DNA from: Planctomycetaceae bacterium
Lineage (GTDB): Bacteria; Planctomycetota; Phycisphaerae; SM23-33
Length of the DNA stretch: 31,486 nt
Assembly: GCA_021371965.1 (NCBI GenBank)
Contig: JAJFVE010000080.1
Location: forward strand, 1-31,486
Reading direction: 5' to 3'
This document shows, piece after piece, positions 6,731-22,173 of this stretch; the stretch's first letter is position 1; each line of letters opens with the position of its first letter. A program made the position numbers and the translations under genes. Below the pieces are notes generated by a model. The model did no database searches. It had not been told where the DNA came from and saw nothing but the letters and a program-made list of their open reading frames with translations.

Positions 6731-7762
6731 TCATCTTGTGACACTTAGAACCAACTCCCGCAGCGGCGAGGGATCGTCCAGAAAGTCGATCTCGACCGCC
6801 AATTGCCACGGCCGCAGGATCTCCGACACGCCGGCGAGTTTGACGTCGTCTTTCTGCGTGGTGATGGCCGCCTCAGCGCCGGCGGCCGCCGCCCGCGCGG
6901 CGATGTCGCCCGCCAGCGCGGCGTCATAATGGGCGTGATCATCCATCGCCTCGCGCCCGACCAACTGCCCGCCGGCCCGTTCAAGAGTGTTGAAGAAACT
7001 CTCGGGATTGCCGATCCCGCAGAAGGCGTAGAGCTTTTTGCCCGCCAGAGCAGCAATATCCTGCCGCAGGCCCTGGGGATCGATCACGTGCGAAGGTTTA
7101 TGTCGTGCCGCCAGCACGGGCGCGGCCGTCCACTCTGATGGAAGGGCGCGAAGCTCGGCCAGCCGCGCCGCGGGCACCTCATCGGCGCGTGTTATAATGA
7201 CAGCCGCCGCATCGGCCAGTGCCGTTGGCGGCTCGCGCAGGAGCCCCCGCGGCAGGCAGCGGCCGTAGCCCAGCGGGCATGTGGCGTCGATGAGCACGAT
7301 GTCCAGGTCACGACGCAGGCGCAGGTGCTGGAACCCGTCGTCCATGACGGCCACGTCGGCGCCGGTGGCCTTGGCGGCAGCGGCGCCAGCGACGCGATCG
7401 GCGTTGACGATGACCTTCACGCCGCAGGTGGCCTCCAGCAGTGCCGCCTCGTCGGACAGGCCCGCGTGGGCCTTATAGCCGCGCGTGAGGATGGCAGGCG
7501 TGCGCCCCGCGGCCTGAAGCTGACGCACAATCCAGGCGACCATGGGCGTCTTGCCCGCCCCGCCGGTGGTAAGATTGCCCACGCAGATAACGGTCAGGTC
7601 AGCCTCTTGCGAGGCCAGCATCCCGTGTTTGTACGCCCAGCGGCGCAGGCGCATCGCGGCGCCATACGGAACGGCCGCAACAGACATCGCCGCCCGCAGC
7701 GCAGCGGCGCCAAGCCCGCCCCGCCGCCCGCTCAGTATGTCATGCACCGCCCGTTCATCCAT
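6731..7762 (-). CDS. lpxK: Tetraacyldisaccharide 4'-kinase
   Basis: 343 residues. The enzyme phosphorylates the 4' position of the lipid A disaccharide precursor at the inner membrane, so the cell is expected to have a lipid A-bearing outer membrane. The Walker A motif is GNLTTGGAGKTP (residues 62-73), followed by the family signature AILTRGYKAH, DGFQHLRLRRDLDIVLID (Walker B region), PRGLLREPP and the C-terminal ITTQKDDVKL. A hydrophobic N-terminal helix (about 20-40) fits the membrane anchor. The start at 7762 gives a normal length; the open frame to 7948 runs through repeat sequence and has no family similarity. It is convergent with the aldolase and divergent from the fucosidase. No other lipid A gene is nearby. 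Confidence 0.93.
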   Translation of the reverse strand: MDERAVHDILSGRRGGLGAAALRAAMSVAAVPYGAAMRLRRWAYKHGMLASQEADLTVICVGNLTTGGAGKTPMVAWIVRQLQAAGRTPAILTRGYKAHAGLSDEAALLEATCGVKVIVNADRVAGAAAAKATGADVAVMDDGFQHLRLRRDLDIVLIDATCPLGYGRCLPRGLLREPPTALADAAAVIITRADEVPAARLAELRALPSEWTAAPVLAARHKPSHVIDPQGLRQDIAALAGKKLYAFCGIGNPESFFNTLERAGGQLVGREAMDDHAHYDAALAGDIAARAAAAGAEAAITTQKDDVKLAGVSEILRPWQLAVEIDFLDDPSPLRELVLSVTR

Positions 7763-7873
7763 GGGCGATATCGTATCGCACCGGCGGCGCAGCGTCGAGC
7801 CTTGGAAAGTCAGCGGCTGAGCTTGCTCTGCCGCGTCCTGTGCTGACGCGATTGGCGTGTCGCCATGCCCCCC

Positions 7874-7930
7874 CCTTTCCCTCATCCTCTTAATCCACTT
7901 AATCCGGTAATCCCGCACTCCCCATCCCCG
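7874..7930. repeat. TTAATCC-family dispersed repeat
   Basis: CATCCTCTTAATCCACTTAA then TCCGGTAATCCCGCACTCCC is the same family as 3116-3165 and 27411-27754. It lies in the divergent gap between lpxK and the fucosidase gene. TATCAT at 7943 could be a -10 box for the fucosidase, but no convincing -35 accompanies it. Confidence 0.6.
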
Positions 7931-7974
7931 GAACTTTCGTGGTATCATGCGGCGACCTTAAAGGAGAACCGGCG

Positions 7975-8973
7975 ATGAAAGAAGGCCCTCATGCCGAGCG
8001 TAGCGTACAGCGGCTCAGCGAAGATGCCCTCAACGAATGGCTGTCGTGGGAGTACGGCATGTTCATCCATTACGGGATGAACACCTACAGCAAAGGCCGC
8101 GGCGGCGAGGCGGACCTGTACCAACCCATCGAGAACTACCGCCCCACCAAGCTCGACGTGGACCAGTGGGTGGCCGTGGCGCGCGATGCGGGGATGAAGT
8201 ACGCCATCCTGACGACCAAGCACGGCACGGGCTTTTGCCTCTGGCCCACCAAGCACAGCGACTACAACGTTGCCAACAGCCCCTGCAAGGCCGACGTGGT
8301 CGAACTGTTCGTCAACGCCTGCCGCAAGTACGGCGTCAAACCCGCCTTTTACCACTGCGGCGGCGACCACAACTTCGGACTCACCGGCGGCGAGGTCGTC
8401 AAAGGCCGCAAGTACGAACTCTTTGAATACGTCACTGAGCACGTCAAGGAACTGCTGACCTGGTACGGGCCCATCGCCGAGATGTGGTTTGACGGGCCGG
8501 GGCAGTACGGCCTTGAGGGGCGAAAGAAACTCTACGCCCTCGTGACGGGTCTGCAACCGCAAATCGTGGTGGCCAACAACGGCGCCTTCGACAACAACGG
8601 CCACAAGTCGGTCGTCAAGCCCGAGACGTGGCCGACGGATGTCAACGTGATCGAGGCCGGCGTGCCGCCATTCTGGCCGATCGACCGGTTCGACATCGGC
8701 GAGGATGTGACGGGCAAACCCGGCCCGGCGGAGGAATATTACCTGCCCATCGAGGTCGTCACGTGCATGGACAACATGGCCGACCGCTGGTGGTTCGGCG
8801 GCGACCACGCCGTCGTCCGCAGCCAGAACGAGCTGCTGGCGATTCGCCTGCTGTGCAAGCTGCGCGGGGCCAACTGCGTCTTGAACGTCCCGCCGACGCC
8901 CGAGGGGCGACTGCGGCAGGATTATGTCGACGCGCTGCTGGAACTGCCCCGGACATGGGCGAAGGTGGTTTGA
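7975..8973 (+). CDS. Alpha-L-fucosidase, GH29 family
   Basis: 332 residues. It hydrolyses terminal alpha-L-fucose from glycans with retention. Motifs: WEYGMFIHYGMNTY with His33, AILTTKHGTGFCLWPTKHSD with substrate-binding His83, and EMWFDGPGQ with the presumed nucleophile Asp173. The (beta/alpha)8 domain is followed only by a short end (NVPPTPEGRL, typical of the family), so the usual C-terminal beta-sandwich is missing or reduced. No signal peptide is visible from this start, so it appears cytoplasmic. AAAGGAGA 8 nt before the ATG makes the start secure. The acid/base residue is not assigned because it varies in this family. Substrates could be imported fucosylated oligosaccharides, e.g. algal fucan or mucin fragments. 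Confidence 0.88.
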   Translation: MKEGPHAERSVQRLSEDALNEWLSWEYGMFIHYGMNTYSKGRGGEADLYQPIENYRPTKLDVDQWVAVARDAGMKYAILTTKHGTGFCLWPTKHSDYNVANSPCKADVVELFVNACRKYGVKPAFYHCGGDHNFGLTGGEVVKGRKYELFEYVTEHVKELLTWYGPIAEMWFDGPGQYGLEGRKKLYALVTGLQPQIVVANNGAFDNNGHKSVVKPETWPTDVNVIEAGVPPFWPIDRFDIGEDVTGKPGPAEEYYLPIEVVTCMDNMADRWWFGGDHAVVRSQNELLAIRLLCKLRGANCVLNVPPTPEGRLRQDYVDALLELPRTWAKVV

Positions 8974-8999
8974 CTGCGTCGCCATGTCCCTGACCGCGG

Positions 9000-9062
9000 T
9001 CGGGAAATTCCAGACCACAAATTCCAGGCTCCAACCAAGAAGATAACCAACAAGCTCCAATA
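9000..9062. repeat. Low-GC repeat-like stretch (AAATTCCAG...CCAA type)
   Basis: GGGAAATTCCAGACCACAAA followed by TTCCAGGCTCCAACCAAGAA and further CCAA-rich units is AT-richer than the surroundings and internally repetitive (AATTCCAG twice). Similar stretches are common between genes in planctomycete genomes, but no second copy is in this window. The rest of 8974-9266 shows no gene; the AT-rich stretch 9138-9165 may include promoter elements for the next gene, not assigned. Confidence 0.35.
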
Positions 9063-9266
9063 AGACGCCATCCCCGGGTTTGTCTCTTGACAATTTATTA
9101 GTGGCGCTGCCTGGCGGGGCCGCAATCATTCCATCAATTCCGCAATCCTTAATAAATCGATCCCACTGGCTGGCCGAATAATCCTGTTGGAGGCATGGGC
9201 AAGCGGATACTTGCAGCAAGGCACAGCCGTGATTGCTGCGACTTGTCCTATTGTCGAAGGAAACTG

Positions 9267-12658
<3,392 letters not shown>

Positions 12659-12662
<4 letters not shown>

Positions 12663-13561
12663 AGGTACTGATCATCGACGATTCGGCCGAAGCGCTGTTG
12701 CTGGCCAAGGCCCGCCTGGCCCAGGAATCGCTGGAGGTCATCTGCGCCAACAGCGGACGCGAGGGGCTCGATACGGCAGCGGCCGAGATGCCCGACCTGA
12801 TCCTGCTGGACGTGGACATGCCCGACATGTCGGGCTTTACCGTCTGCCAGATGCTCCAGCAGTCGCCCACGCTGTGCATGGTTCCGGTGATCTTCCTCAG
12901 CGGTTCACAGGACGCCCGGGACAAGGTTCGCGGCCTGGATCTCGGGGCGGTCGATTACGTCACCAAGCCCTTCGACGCCTTCGAGCTTCGCGCCCGCGTT
13001 CGGGCGGCGCTGCGGACCAAGCGTCTGCAGGACCTGCTGCTGACGTGCACGCAGATCGACCCGCTGACCGAACTGGGCAATCGCCGCGCGCTCGATGCCG
13101 GACTCCAGCAGGAATGGTCCCGCGCCGAACGAACCGGCACGCCGCTGGCGCTGGTAATGGTCGACATCGACCTGTTCAAGCGGGTCAACGACCACTTCGG
13201 GCACCATGGCGGCGACGACGTGCTCGCGCGAGTAGCCTCCATCCTGCGAAACCAGTGCCGCCAGTGCGACCGCGTCTTCCGCTATGGCGGCGAGGAATTC
13301 GTCCTCCTGCTGCCCGGCGAGAGCGCCGCCTCGGCCGCCAACGTCGCCGACCGCTGCCGCCGCGCGATCGCCCAGTGGCCCGTCAAGACTGTCAAGGGTG
13401 TCGTCGAAGTCACCGCCAGTTTCGGCACGGCCGACTCGCGCCAGGCCTCCTGTTCGCAGGAACTGATCGACCTGGCCGATGCCGCCATGTACAACGCCAA
13501 ACGCCAGGGCCGCAACTGCGTGTGCCTCGCGCAACAGCCTCAGCTTCGCCGGGCGGTGTGA
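12659..13561 (+). CDS. Response regulator with diguanylate cyclase output (REC-GGDEF)
   Basis: 300 residues, cytoplasmic. An N-terminal receiver has Asp51 in LILLDVDMPDMSG and Lys in VTKPFDAFELRAR. The GGDEF domain starts at DPLTELGNRRALD; the active site is GGEEF (residues 210-214), which is an active variant, and an RQCD motif upstream of FRYGGEEF matches the RxxD inhibitory site. The protein should make c-di-GMP when phosphorylated and be subject to product inhibition. Architecture resembles PleD-like regulators with a single receiver. The start ATG overlaps the TGA of the hybrid kinase (ATGA), with GGAG 7 nt upstream, so the HPt of that kinase is the probable phosphodonor. No EAL or HD-GYP phosphodiesterase is nearby. 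Confidence 0.93.
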
Positions 13562-13626
13562 CGTTGGCACTGCCCTCCCAGGCGTGGCCCGCCATGTTGC
13601 GATAGACCGATGCCTGTGCCAGCAGC

Positions 13627-15663
13627 TCACGAAGGCATGATGCGGAATGGCTGGGGACTGGTGCCGGTGACGTAGTAATAGATCGCGCCGTGGATCATCG
13701 GAAGGATCGCCCCCAGCAGATCGCCGGCGATGAGGCCGACCATGAACGGCCGGCCGGACTGGTAGGTCTTGCTCCCGCCGGCCTTGGTGACGATCACCTT
13801 GATCAGCCACCCCAGCAGGAACGACGACGACAGCGTCGTGCTCTGCCACGTCCCGAGCATGCAGAACAGCACCGGGTGGATCGGCCACCACGTCAGCTTC
13901 AGCCGCAGCACGGTCAGCACCAACACCACCGCCAGGCCCGCCCCCAGGGCGATCACGGTCGGGTAGTCCGGGCGCAGGTTCAAGAACCGCTCCAGTCCGG
14001 GCGCCGGTCCGCCCACCAGCGCCGGATCCGCATCGACCTTGGACTTGATGCGCGACAGGCCGTCGAGGGCAAAGGTCGGAACGCACGCCCACGTCCAACC
14101 GTCGCTGACAGTCTTGGCGCCATGCTGGTACTGCAAACCCAGCGTGACCGGCAAAGCCACGGCCATCGCCAGCACCAGCGCCACGCCGCCGAAGATTCCC
14201 ACGCGCCCCTGGGGCACGCCCTTGAGCTGCGCCAACTTCAGGCCCGTGACCATAAACGGCATGACCGCTTCGCGCGGGTCGATGAAAAGCAGCGTCGAGA
14301 CCAGGAACAATATCGCCAGCGAGTGCAGGTCCATCACGGTCAGGCCCAGGAACCCCAGCAGGACCTCGCACGGGAAATAGTACGAGTGGATAAAGAACAC
14401 GCCAGTCTCGGCCACAATGCGGCTGATGACCGTGTACAGCACCAGCGCGCCGACGGCGTAGAGGATCGCGATGGGCCAGTACACCCCCGCCACTGTCAGT
14501 TGCAGCACGAAGCACACGATGAAGACCAGGAAGGCCCGCGCCGCCCACGCCGACCAGGACGGTTGACCTCGCCCCAGCGGCAGAAACGGCAGCAGCGCTC
14601 GGCCGAAGACCGCGGCCAGGTACCGCCGCCCGGTATAGACCAGGCTCAGGAACAGCCCCGTGTACGCCCCGCAGTGGATGGCCCCGCGAAGCGAGCCGGC
14701 GAAGAAGCCCTTGTTGAGAACCACGCCGCGATCGAAGGCCACCGTGTTGGTCAGCGCCCACACGTACGGCGCCAGCCCCAGCGACAGCGACAGATCCGCC
14801 GAGAGGAAGTACGCGAAACCGACGGCCGTAGGAAAAAAGGGTTGGCTCATCAGCCACGCCATGTTTCCCTCGGCGTGCCAGCCGATGAGTTCGCCGACGG
14901 GGCCCAGGTCGATCCCCATGGGAATCTGGATCATGCTGAGCGGGTAGTACTTAAAGGCGTAGTTGTTGAGATGGATCAGCACGATGCCGACGCAAGAGAT
15001 CCAGAAGCCCGTGTTGCGCAAGATGCCGCTGCTGGCGCCGTCGGCGCGGGGCAGCAGCGTGTCGGCAAACTGCGCGATGGGATATCGTAGCCGCTCGCGC
15101 ATGGCCCACTGCCCGTGCAGCACCACCGACAGCGCGATCGTCGCCAGCCACAGGCTCAACAGCAGCGGCAGCCAGAACATCAGCGGACGCTTCCACACGT
15201 GCCAGGGAATCCTCACGGGCGTATCAACGGATTTGCCCGCTTCGTCGACCGGCTGCACGGTGAACGCTTCGACGTCGTGAGCGTTGGCCTGGGCAAGCAT
15301 CTGTTTGGGCACCAGATCCAGCAGCCGCGTGCGCTTCCAGGACAGGTCGCTCTGCCCGCGGGCCACGGGGAGCATGAGGACGTTGGTGAAGTAGTGCATG
15401 AGCCCGCGGCCGGGGATCGAGCAGGCGACCATCCCCAGGGCCATGATGACGGCCAGTTCGCCACCGCCCAGGGCCCACTTGCCGTGCATCAGCCGCACGA
15501 GGGGATTGATCGTCAGCACCACCAGCAGCACGCCGCCGAAGACGGAAATGGGCATGTAATTGCCGGTGAGATACGTGCCTCGCAGCACGTAATCATTGAA
15601 GAACGCCACGCCGCAGATAAACGCGGCCAGCGCCAGACCCAGCAATACGCATCGAAAGGTCAT
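13627..15663 (-). CDS. Polytopic membrane protein, DUF6785/DUF6784 type
   Basis: 678 residues with about 14 hydrophobic segments, starting with CVLLGLALAAFICGVAFFND. Recognisable family features: ISVFGGVLLVVLTINPLVRL, GELAVIMALGMVACSIPGRGLMHYF, and the C-terminal part LSSSFLLGWLIKVIVTKAGG and GRPFMVGLIAGDLLGAI, which I associate with DUF6785 followed by DUF6784, common in planctomycetes. A relationship to oligopeptide (OPT) transporters has been suggested by topology; the substrate is unknown. The start at 15663 places the first helix at the N-terminus; an in-frame ATG at 15828 would add 55 mainly polar residues and cross the promoter of the divergent gene. It converges with the diguanylate cyclase gene (65 bp gap). 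Confidence 0.75.
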   Translation of the reverse strand: MTFRCVLLGLALAAFICGVAFFNDYVLRGTYLTGNYMPISVFGGVLLVVLTINPLVRLMHGKWALGGGELAVIMALGMVACSIPGRGLMHYFTNVLMLPVARGQSDLSWKRTRLLDLVPKQMLAQANAHDVEAFTVQPVDEAGKSVDTPVRIPWHVWKRPLMFWLPLLLSLWLATIALSVVLHGQWAMRERLRYPIAQFADTLLPRADGASSGILRNTGFWISCVGIVLIHLNNYAFKYYPLSMIQIPMGIDLGPVGELIGWHAEGNMAWLMSQPFFPTAVGFAYFLSADLSLSLGLAPYVWALTNTVAFDRGVVLNKGFFAGSLRGAIHCGAYTGLFLSLVYTGRRYLAAVFGRALLPFLPLGRGQPSWSAWAARAFLVFIVCFVLQLTVAGVYWPIAILYAVGALVLYTVISRIVAETGVFFIHSYYFPCEVLLGFLGLTVMDLHSLAILFLVSTLLFIDPREAVMPFMVTGLKLAQLKGVPQGRVGIFGGVALVLAMAVALPVTLGLQYQHGAKTVSDGWTWACVPTFALDGLSRIKSKVDADPALVGGPAPGLERFLNLRPDYPTVIALGAGLAVVLVLTVLRLKLTWWPIHPVLFCMLGTWQSTTLSSSFLLGWLIKVIVTKAGGSKTYQSGRPFMVGLIAGDLLGAILPMIHGAIYYYVTGTSPQPFRIMPS

Positions 15664-15790
15664 CAGGTTCTCTGGAACGTTCCGGCGGTACTGCCGATGC
15701 GTGCGACGAACATATCTTACACCAATTGAAAACCCGCCGCCGGACAATGGTCCTGGTATTGGAAGTTTTTTCCAGCACGTCTCGCCCGCC

Positions 15791-15819
15791 TTGCCTTGCT
15801 TGTCCGGCCGATCTATAGT
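15791..15819 (+). promoter_or_regulatory. Promoter of the DUF1846 gene, giving a nearly leaderless transcript
   Basis: TTGCCT (15791-15796), a 17-bp spacer and TATAGT (15814-15819) lie just before the ATG at 15827. Transcription would start at or within a base or two of the ATG, and no ribosome binding site is present in the remaining 7 nt, so the mRNA should be leaderless. Confidence 0.5.
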
Positions 15820-15826
15820 GTCGGCC

Positions 15827-17386
15827 ATGAACGCTATAACTCCTGACGCAAATCAAGGCAGCCTGTGGTCCAACCGGGCTGAAGGATTCGACAACGAAGA
15901 GTATCTTGCCCAGCAGAGCGCAGCCATCTTGCAGCGGACCCCGCAGTCCGGAGGCAAGCTCTATCTGGAGTTCGGCGGCAAGCTGGTGTTCGACTACCAC
16001 GCCGCCCGCGTGCTTCCGGGGTACGACCCCAACGTCAAGATGCGCCTCCTGCAGCGCCTCAAGGCAGACGCCGAGATCATCCTGTGCATCTATGCCGGGC
16101 ATATCGAGCACAAGAAGATCCGCGGCGACTTCGGCATCACGTACGACGCCGACGCCTCCAAGCTCATCGACGACATCCGCCAGTGGGGCCTGGATGTCTC
16201 GGCCGTCGTTATCACGCGGTTTGAAGGCCAGCCGGGTGCGGTGGCCTTTCGCAACAAGCTCGAGCGCCGGGGCGTGCGCACGCTGACGCACGGAACGATC
16301 CGCGGATATCCCGCCGACGTGGACCTGATCGTCAGCGACAGCGGGTACGGCGCTAACGCATTTATCGAAACCACCAAGCCGCTGGTGGTGGTAACGGGCC
16401 CAGGGCCCAACAGCGGCAAGATGGCGACTTGCCTCTCGCAGGTCTATCACGAGCACCGCCGGGGCACACAGGCCGGGTACGCCAAGTTCGAGACATTCCC
16501 CATCTGGAACCTGCCCCTGCGCCATCCGGTGAACGTCGCGTACGAGGCAGCGACGGCCGACATCCGCGACTTCAACCTGATCGACCCCTTCCACCTCGAG
16601 GCCTACGGGGAGACCACGGTGAACTACAACCGGGACGTGGAGACATTCCCCGTGCTGCGGACGATTCTCCATCGCATCACCGGCGGCAAGGACGTCTATC
16701 GCTCGCCGACGGACATGGGCGTCAACCGTGCCGGGTTCGCCATCACCAACGACGCGTGCGTGCGCGAGGCCGCCGCGCAGGAAGTGATTCGCCGCTACTT
16801 CCGCACGGCGTGCGAGTACGCCCTGGGCATGGCCGAAAAGCAGACTGTCGACCGCCAGGAAGTGCTGATGCGCGAACTGGGCGTGACGCCCCAGAGCCGG
16901 CCGGTGGTGATCGCCGCTCGCGAGGCGGCCGCCGCCACCGCCCCGCAAGACAAAGGCAACAAGAACATCCTCTGCGCCGCGGCGATACAACTGCACCAGG
17001 GCCCGATCATCACCGGGCTCAATTCACCCTTGATGCACGCGGCCTCCAGCGCCGTGCTCAACACCCTGAAGCACCTGGGCGGGATCCCGCCCAAACTGCA
17101 CCTGCTCTCACCGGCCATCGTGCAATCGATCGCGCATCTCAAGCAGGAGATTCTCCAGCGCAAGACCCTCAGCCTGGACCTGGAAGAGACGCTCATTGCT
17201 CTATCGATCGCCGCGACGACCAATCCGACGGCCGAACTGGCCGTCTCGCAGCTCAAGGCCCTGCGCGGGTGCGAGGTGCACATGACGCACCTGCCTGCCC
17301 CGGGCGACGACGCGGGGCTGCGGCGCCTGGGCGTCAATCTCACCTGCGATCCGCAGTTCGCCACCGCCAGTTTGTTCGTGGGCTGA
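15827..17386 (+). CDS. DUF1846 (UPF0371) family protein
   Basis: 519 residues, normal for the family, with no signal or membrane segment. Matching stretches include GFDNEEYLAQQSAAI near the N-terminus, KLYLEFGGKLVFDYHAARVL, the conserved PGPNSGKMATCLSQVYHEH, KFETFPIWNLPL and PTDMGVNRAGFAI. The family is widespread and structurally known, but its biochemical function is not established; the PGPNSGKMATCL segment resembles a nucleotide-binding loop, which is suggestive only. The start is set by the family N-terminus and by the TATAGT box 7 nt upstream. It converges on carB with only 8 bp between stop codons and no terminator visible. Confidence 0.88.
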   Translation: MNAITPDANQGSLWSNRAEGFDNEEYLAQQSAAILQRTPQSGGKLYLEFGGKLVFDYHAARVLPGYDPNVKMRLLQRLKADAEIILCIYAGHIEHKKIRGDFGITYDADASKLIDDIRQWGLDVSAVVITRFEGQPGAVAFRNKLERRGVRTLTHGTIRGYPADVDLIVSDSGYGANAFIETTKPLVVVTGPGPNSGKMATCLSQVYHEHRRGTQAGYAKFETFPIWNLPLRHPVNVAYEAATADIRDFNLIDPFHLEAYGETTVNYNRDVETFPVLRTILHRITGGKDVYRSPTDMGVNRAGFAITNDACVREAAAQEVIRRYFRTACEYALGMAEKQTVDRQEVLMRELGVTPQSRPVVIAAREAAAATAPQDKGNKNILCAAAIQLHQGPIITGLNSPLMHAASSAVLNTLKHLGGIPPKLHLLSPAIVQSIAHLKQEILQRKTLSLDLEETLIALSIAATTNPTAELAVSQLKALRGCEVHMTHLPAPGDDAGLRRLGVNLTCDPQFATASLFVG

Positions 17387-17394
17387 GCCGCGGC

Positions 17395-20589
<3,195 letters not shown>

Positions 20590-20821
20590 GGGCGATAACC
20601 TCTCTATACGTGTTTCCTGCAACGGCCGGACGGGCGCCTGCCGTCCCGAAACCGTAGCGGCGTATTCTGACCGCCCCGCCGCCGCCAGGCAAGGCCCCAC
20701 ATAGGATTTTTGCAGGGCGTTTACGGGCGATATTACGTCGTCTAATACCGCTATCACATTGGCAAGAATGACCCTGATTAAGGCGCTGAGGACGCTGGGG
20801 ATGTTACCCTACCTCATCTTA

Positions 20822-20838
20822 CTCTGTGCCTCTGTGGT
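20822..20838. repeat. Short dispersed repeat (reverse CCACAGAGGCACAGAG)
   Basis: CTCTGTGCCTCTGTGGT is the reverse complement of the copy at 1244-1260. Its last base overlaps the rsmH stop codon (20838-20840). The gap 20590-20837 otherwise shows no gene. Confidence 0.6.
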
Positions 20839-21890
20839 CAGTTTTTGACGGCCCAGCGGAACTTGGCCGGGCGGCTGCGAGGGTTGGAGTTGACCTCGGC
20901 CGGCGTGGGGCGAATCACTTCATCGCTGATCTGGGAATACAGGTCGGTGGCCAGTCCTTCCTTGAAGGCGTGTTTGACCAGGCGGTCTTCGCCGCTGTGG
21001 AAGGTCAGGATGCCCATGCGCCCGCCGGCACGCAGGCAGTACGGGGCGGCCCGCAGCAGCTCCCGCAGGCAGCCCAGCTCGTCGTTGACCAGCATGCGCA
21101 GAGTCTGGAACGTCTGGGCGGCCGGGTGCGGCGGGCGCTTGGAAGACGTCTCCTGACGCCACGCGCGGCGGTCGAGACCTTTGGCTTCGAGCACCAGCTC
21201 GGCCAGTTCGCCCGTGCGTGTCAGCGGAGAAGCAGCACGCCGCTGGACGATCAACGCGGCGATGCGCTGATGGTCGGCCTCGTCGCCCAGGTCGCGCAGG
21301 GCGTCGGAGATATCCTCCTCGCTCAGCCGCATCAGCCAATCGGCAGCCGTGGCCTTGAGCCGCTCGCTCATCCGCATGTCGAGCGGACCGTCGTGCTTGT
21401 AGCTGAACCCCCGCGCGGGGTCGTCAAGCTGCATGCTCGATACGCCCAGGTCGGCAAAGATGATGTCGGCCCCCTCTATCCCCTCCAGCGCCAGCACCTT
21501 GCCCACGCCGGCGAAGTTCATGCAATGCAGCGACAGCGGCGTTTGCAGCCCCGCCAGCCGCTCCCGCGTACGCTGCAGTTGGGCCGCGTCAACGTCCAGG
21601 CCGATCAACCGCCCACCGGGCCCGATGCGGCGGGCGAACTCCATCGCGTGGCCGCCGTAGCCCAGCGTGCAGTCGATGACGATCTCCCCCGCCGCCGGGG
21701 CGAGGCTCTGCATGCTCTGAGCGACCATGATCGGCACGTGAGTGCCCGCCGGCGTGCGCCCGGCCGCTCTGACATGCTCATGGGTAGCCGCGTCGCCGGA
21801 GAGTTCCTTGTAGCGCTGCTCAAAGCGCCGCGGATGCGTGCCGCGATACCGCACCCGCCGCGGCGGCTTCTGGTTTCCATCGTCGTTCAT
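20838..21890 (-). CDS. rsmH: 16S rRNA (cytosine-1402-N4)-methyltransferase
   Basis: 350 residues. It methylates C1402 in the ribosomal decoding centre using S-adenosylmethionine. SAM-binding motif I is IDCTLGYGGH; the family signature is FADLGVSSMQLDDPARGFSY followed by DGPLDMRM; the end has GILTFHSGEDRLVK and PAEVNSNPRSRPAKFR. An N-terminal extension of about 50 residues with the motif RYRGTHPRRFEQRYKEL precedes the usual start, which I recall as common in planctomycete homologues. In most bacteria rsmH lies in the dcw cell-wall/division cluster next to mraZ and ftsL; none of those genes is here. No ribosome binding site is visible, and a repeat begins 8 nt upstream of the ATG, so the start is less certain than the gene. 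Confidence 0.93.
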   Translation of the reverse strand: MNDDGNQKPPRRVRYRGTHPRRFEQRYKELSGDAATHEHVRAAGRTPAGTHVPIMVAQSMQSLAPAAGEIVIDCTLGYGGHAMEFARRIGPGGRLIGLDVDAAQLQRTRERLAGLQTPLSLHCMNFAGVGKVLALEGIEGADIIFADLGVSSMQLDDPARGFSYKHDGPLDMRMSERLKATAADWLMRLSEEDISDALRDLGDEADHQRIAALIVQRRAASPLTRTGELAELVLEAKGLDRRAWRQETSSKRPPHPAAQTFQTLRMLVNDELGCLRELLRAAPYCLRAGGRMGILTFHSGEDRLVKHAFKEGLATDLYSQISDEVIRPTPAEVNSNPRSRPAKFRWAVKN

Positions 21891-21898
21891 GGAAAAAA

Positions 21899-22153
21899 GC
21901 TTACCACGAATAAGACGAATGAAAACGAATGTCTCGAATAAGAAACTTGAGATAACGGGGAAACAACGTAGCGGGTGCCGTGGCGGGAGGCCGCAGGCCG
22001 ACAGTCACGATCCGAAAAACTTACCACGAATGTCACGAATAAAGCAGATGATGACGGGGAAACAACGCAACGGGGGCCGTGGCGGGAGGGCGCAGCCCGA
22101 CAGCCACGATCCTGTCCCCGTCCCTCATTCGTCCCATTCGTGACATTCGTGTT
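21899..22153. repeat. Composite repeat block: two nested CACGAATG / GCCGTGGCGGG units plus an inverted end
   Basis: Unit 1 (about 21899-22013) and unit 2 (about 22020-22112) both begin CTTACCACGAAT, continue with ACGGGGAAACAACG and end with the GCCGTGGCGGGAGG arm and CACGATCC. They are followed by an inverted CACGAATG arm at 22123-22153. Thus a tandem duplication of a compound element fills the gap between rsmH and the phosphoesterase gene. The same two repeat families occur separately at 4286-4450 and 6622-6730. No gene is seen here. Confidence 0.6.
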
Positions 22154-22173
22154 CGAATTAAGAGGCAGAAAGA

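Noticed and set aside
9195..9266. Upstream ATG for the hybrid kinase
   Set aside because: GGAGG is only 1 nt from that ATG, and the added 24 residues are Cys/Arg-rich and precede the first membrane helix; AAGGA before 9267 fits better.
13690..15090. 466-codon plus-strand open frame opposite the membrane protein
   Set aside because: Arg/His/Gln-rich antisense frame of a gene with many membrane helices; no support as a protein.
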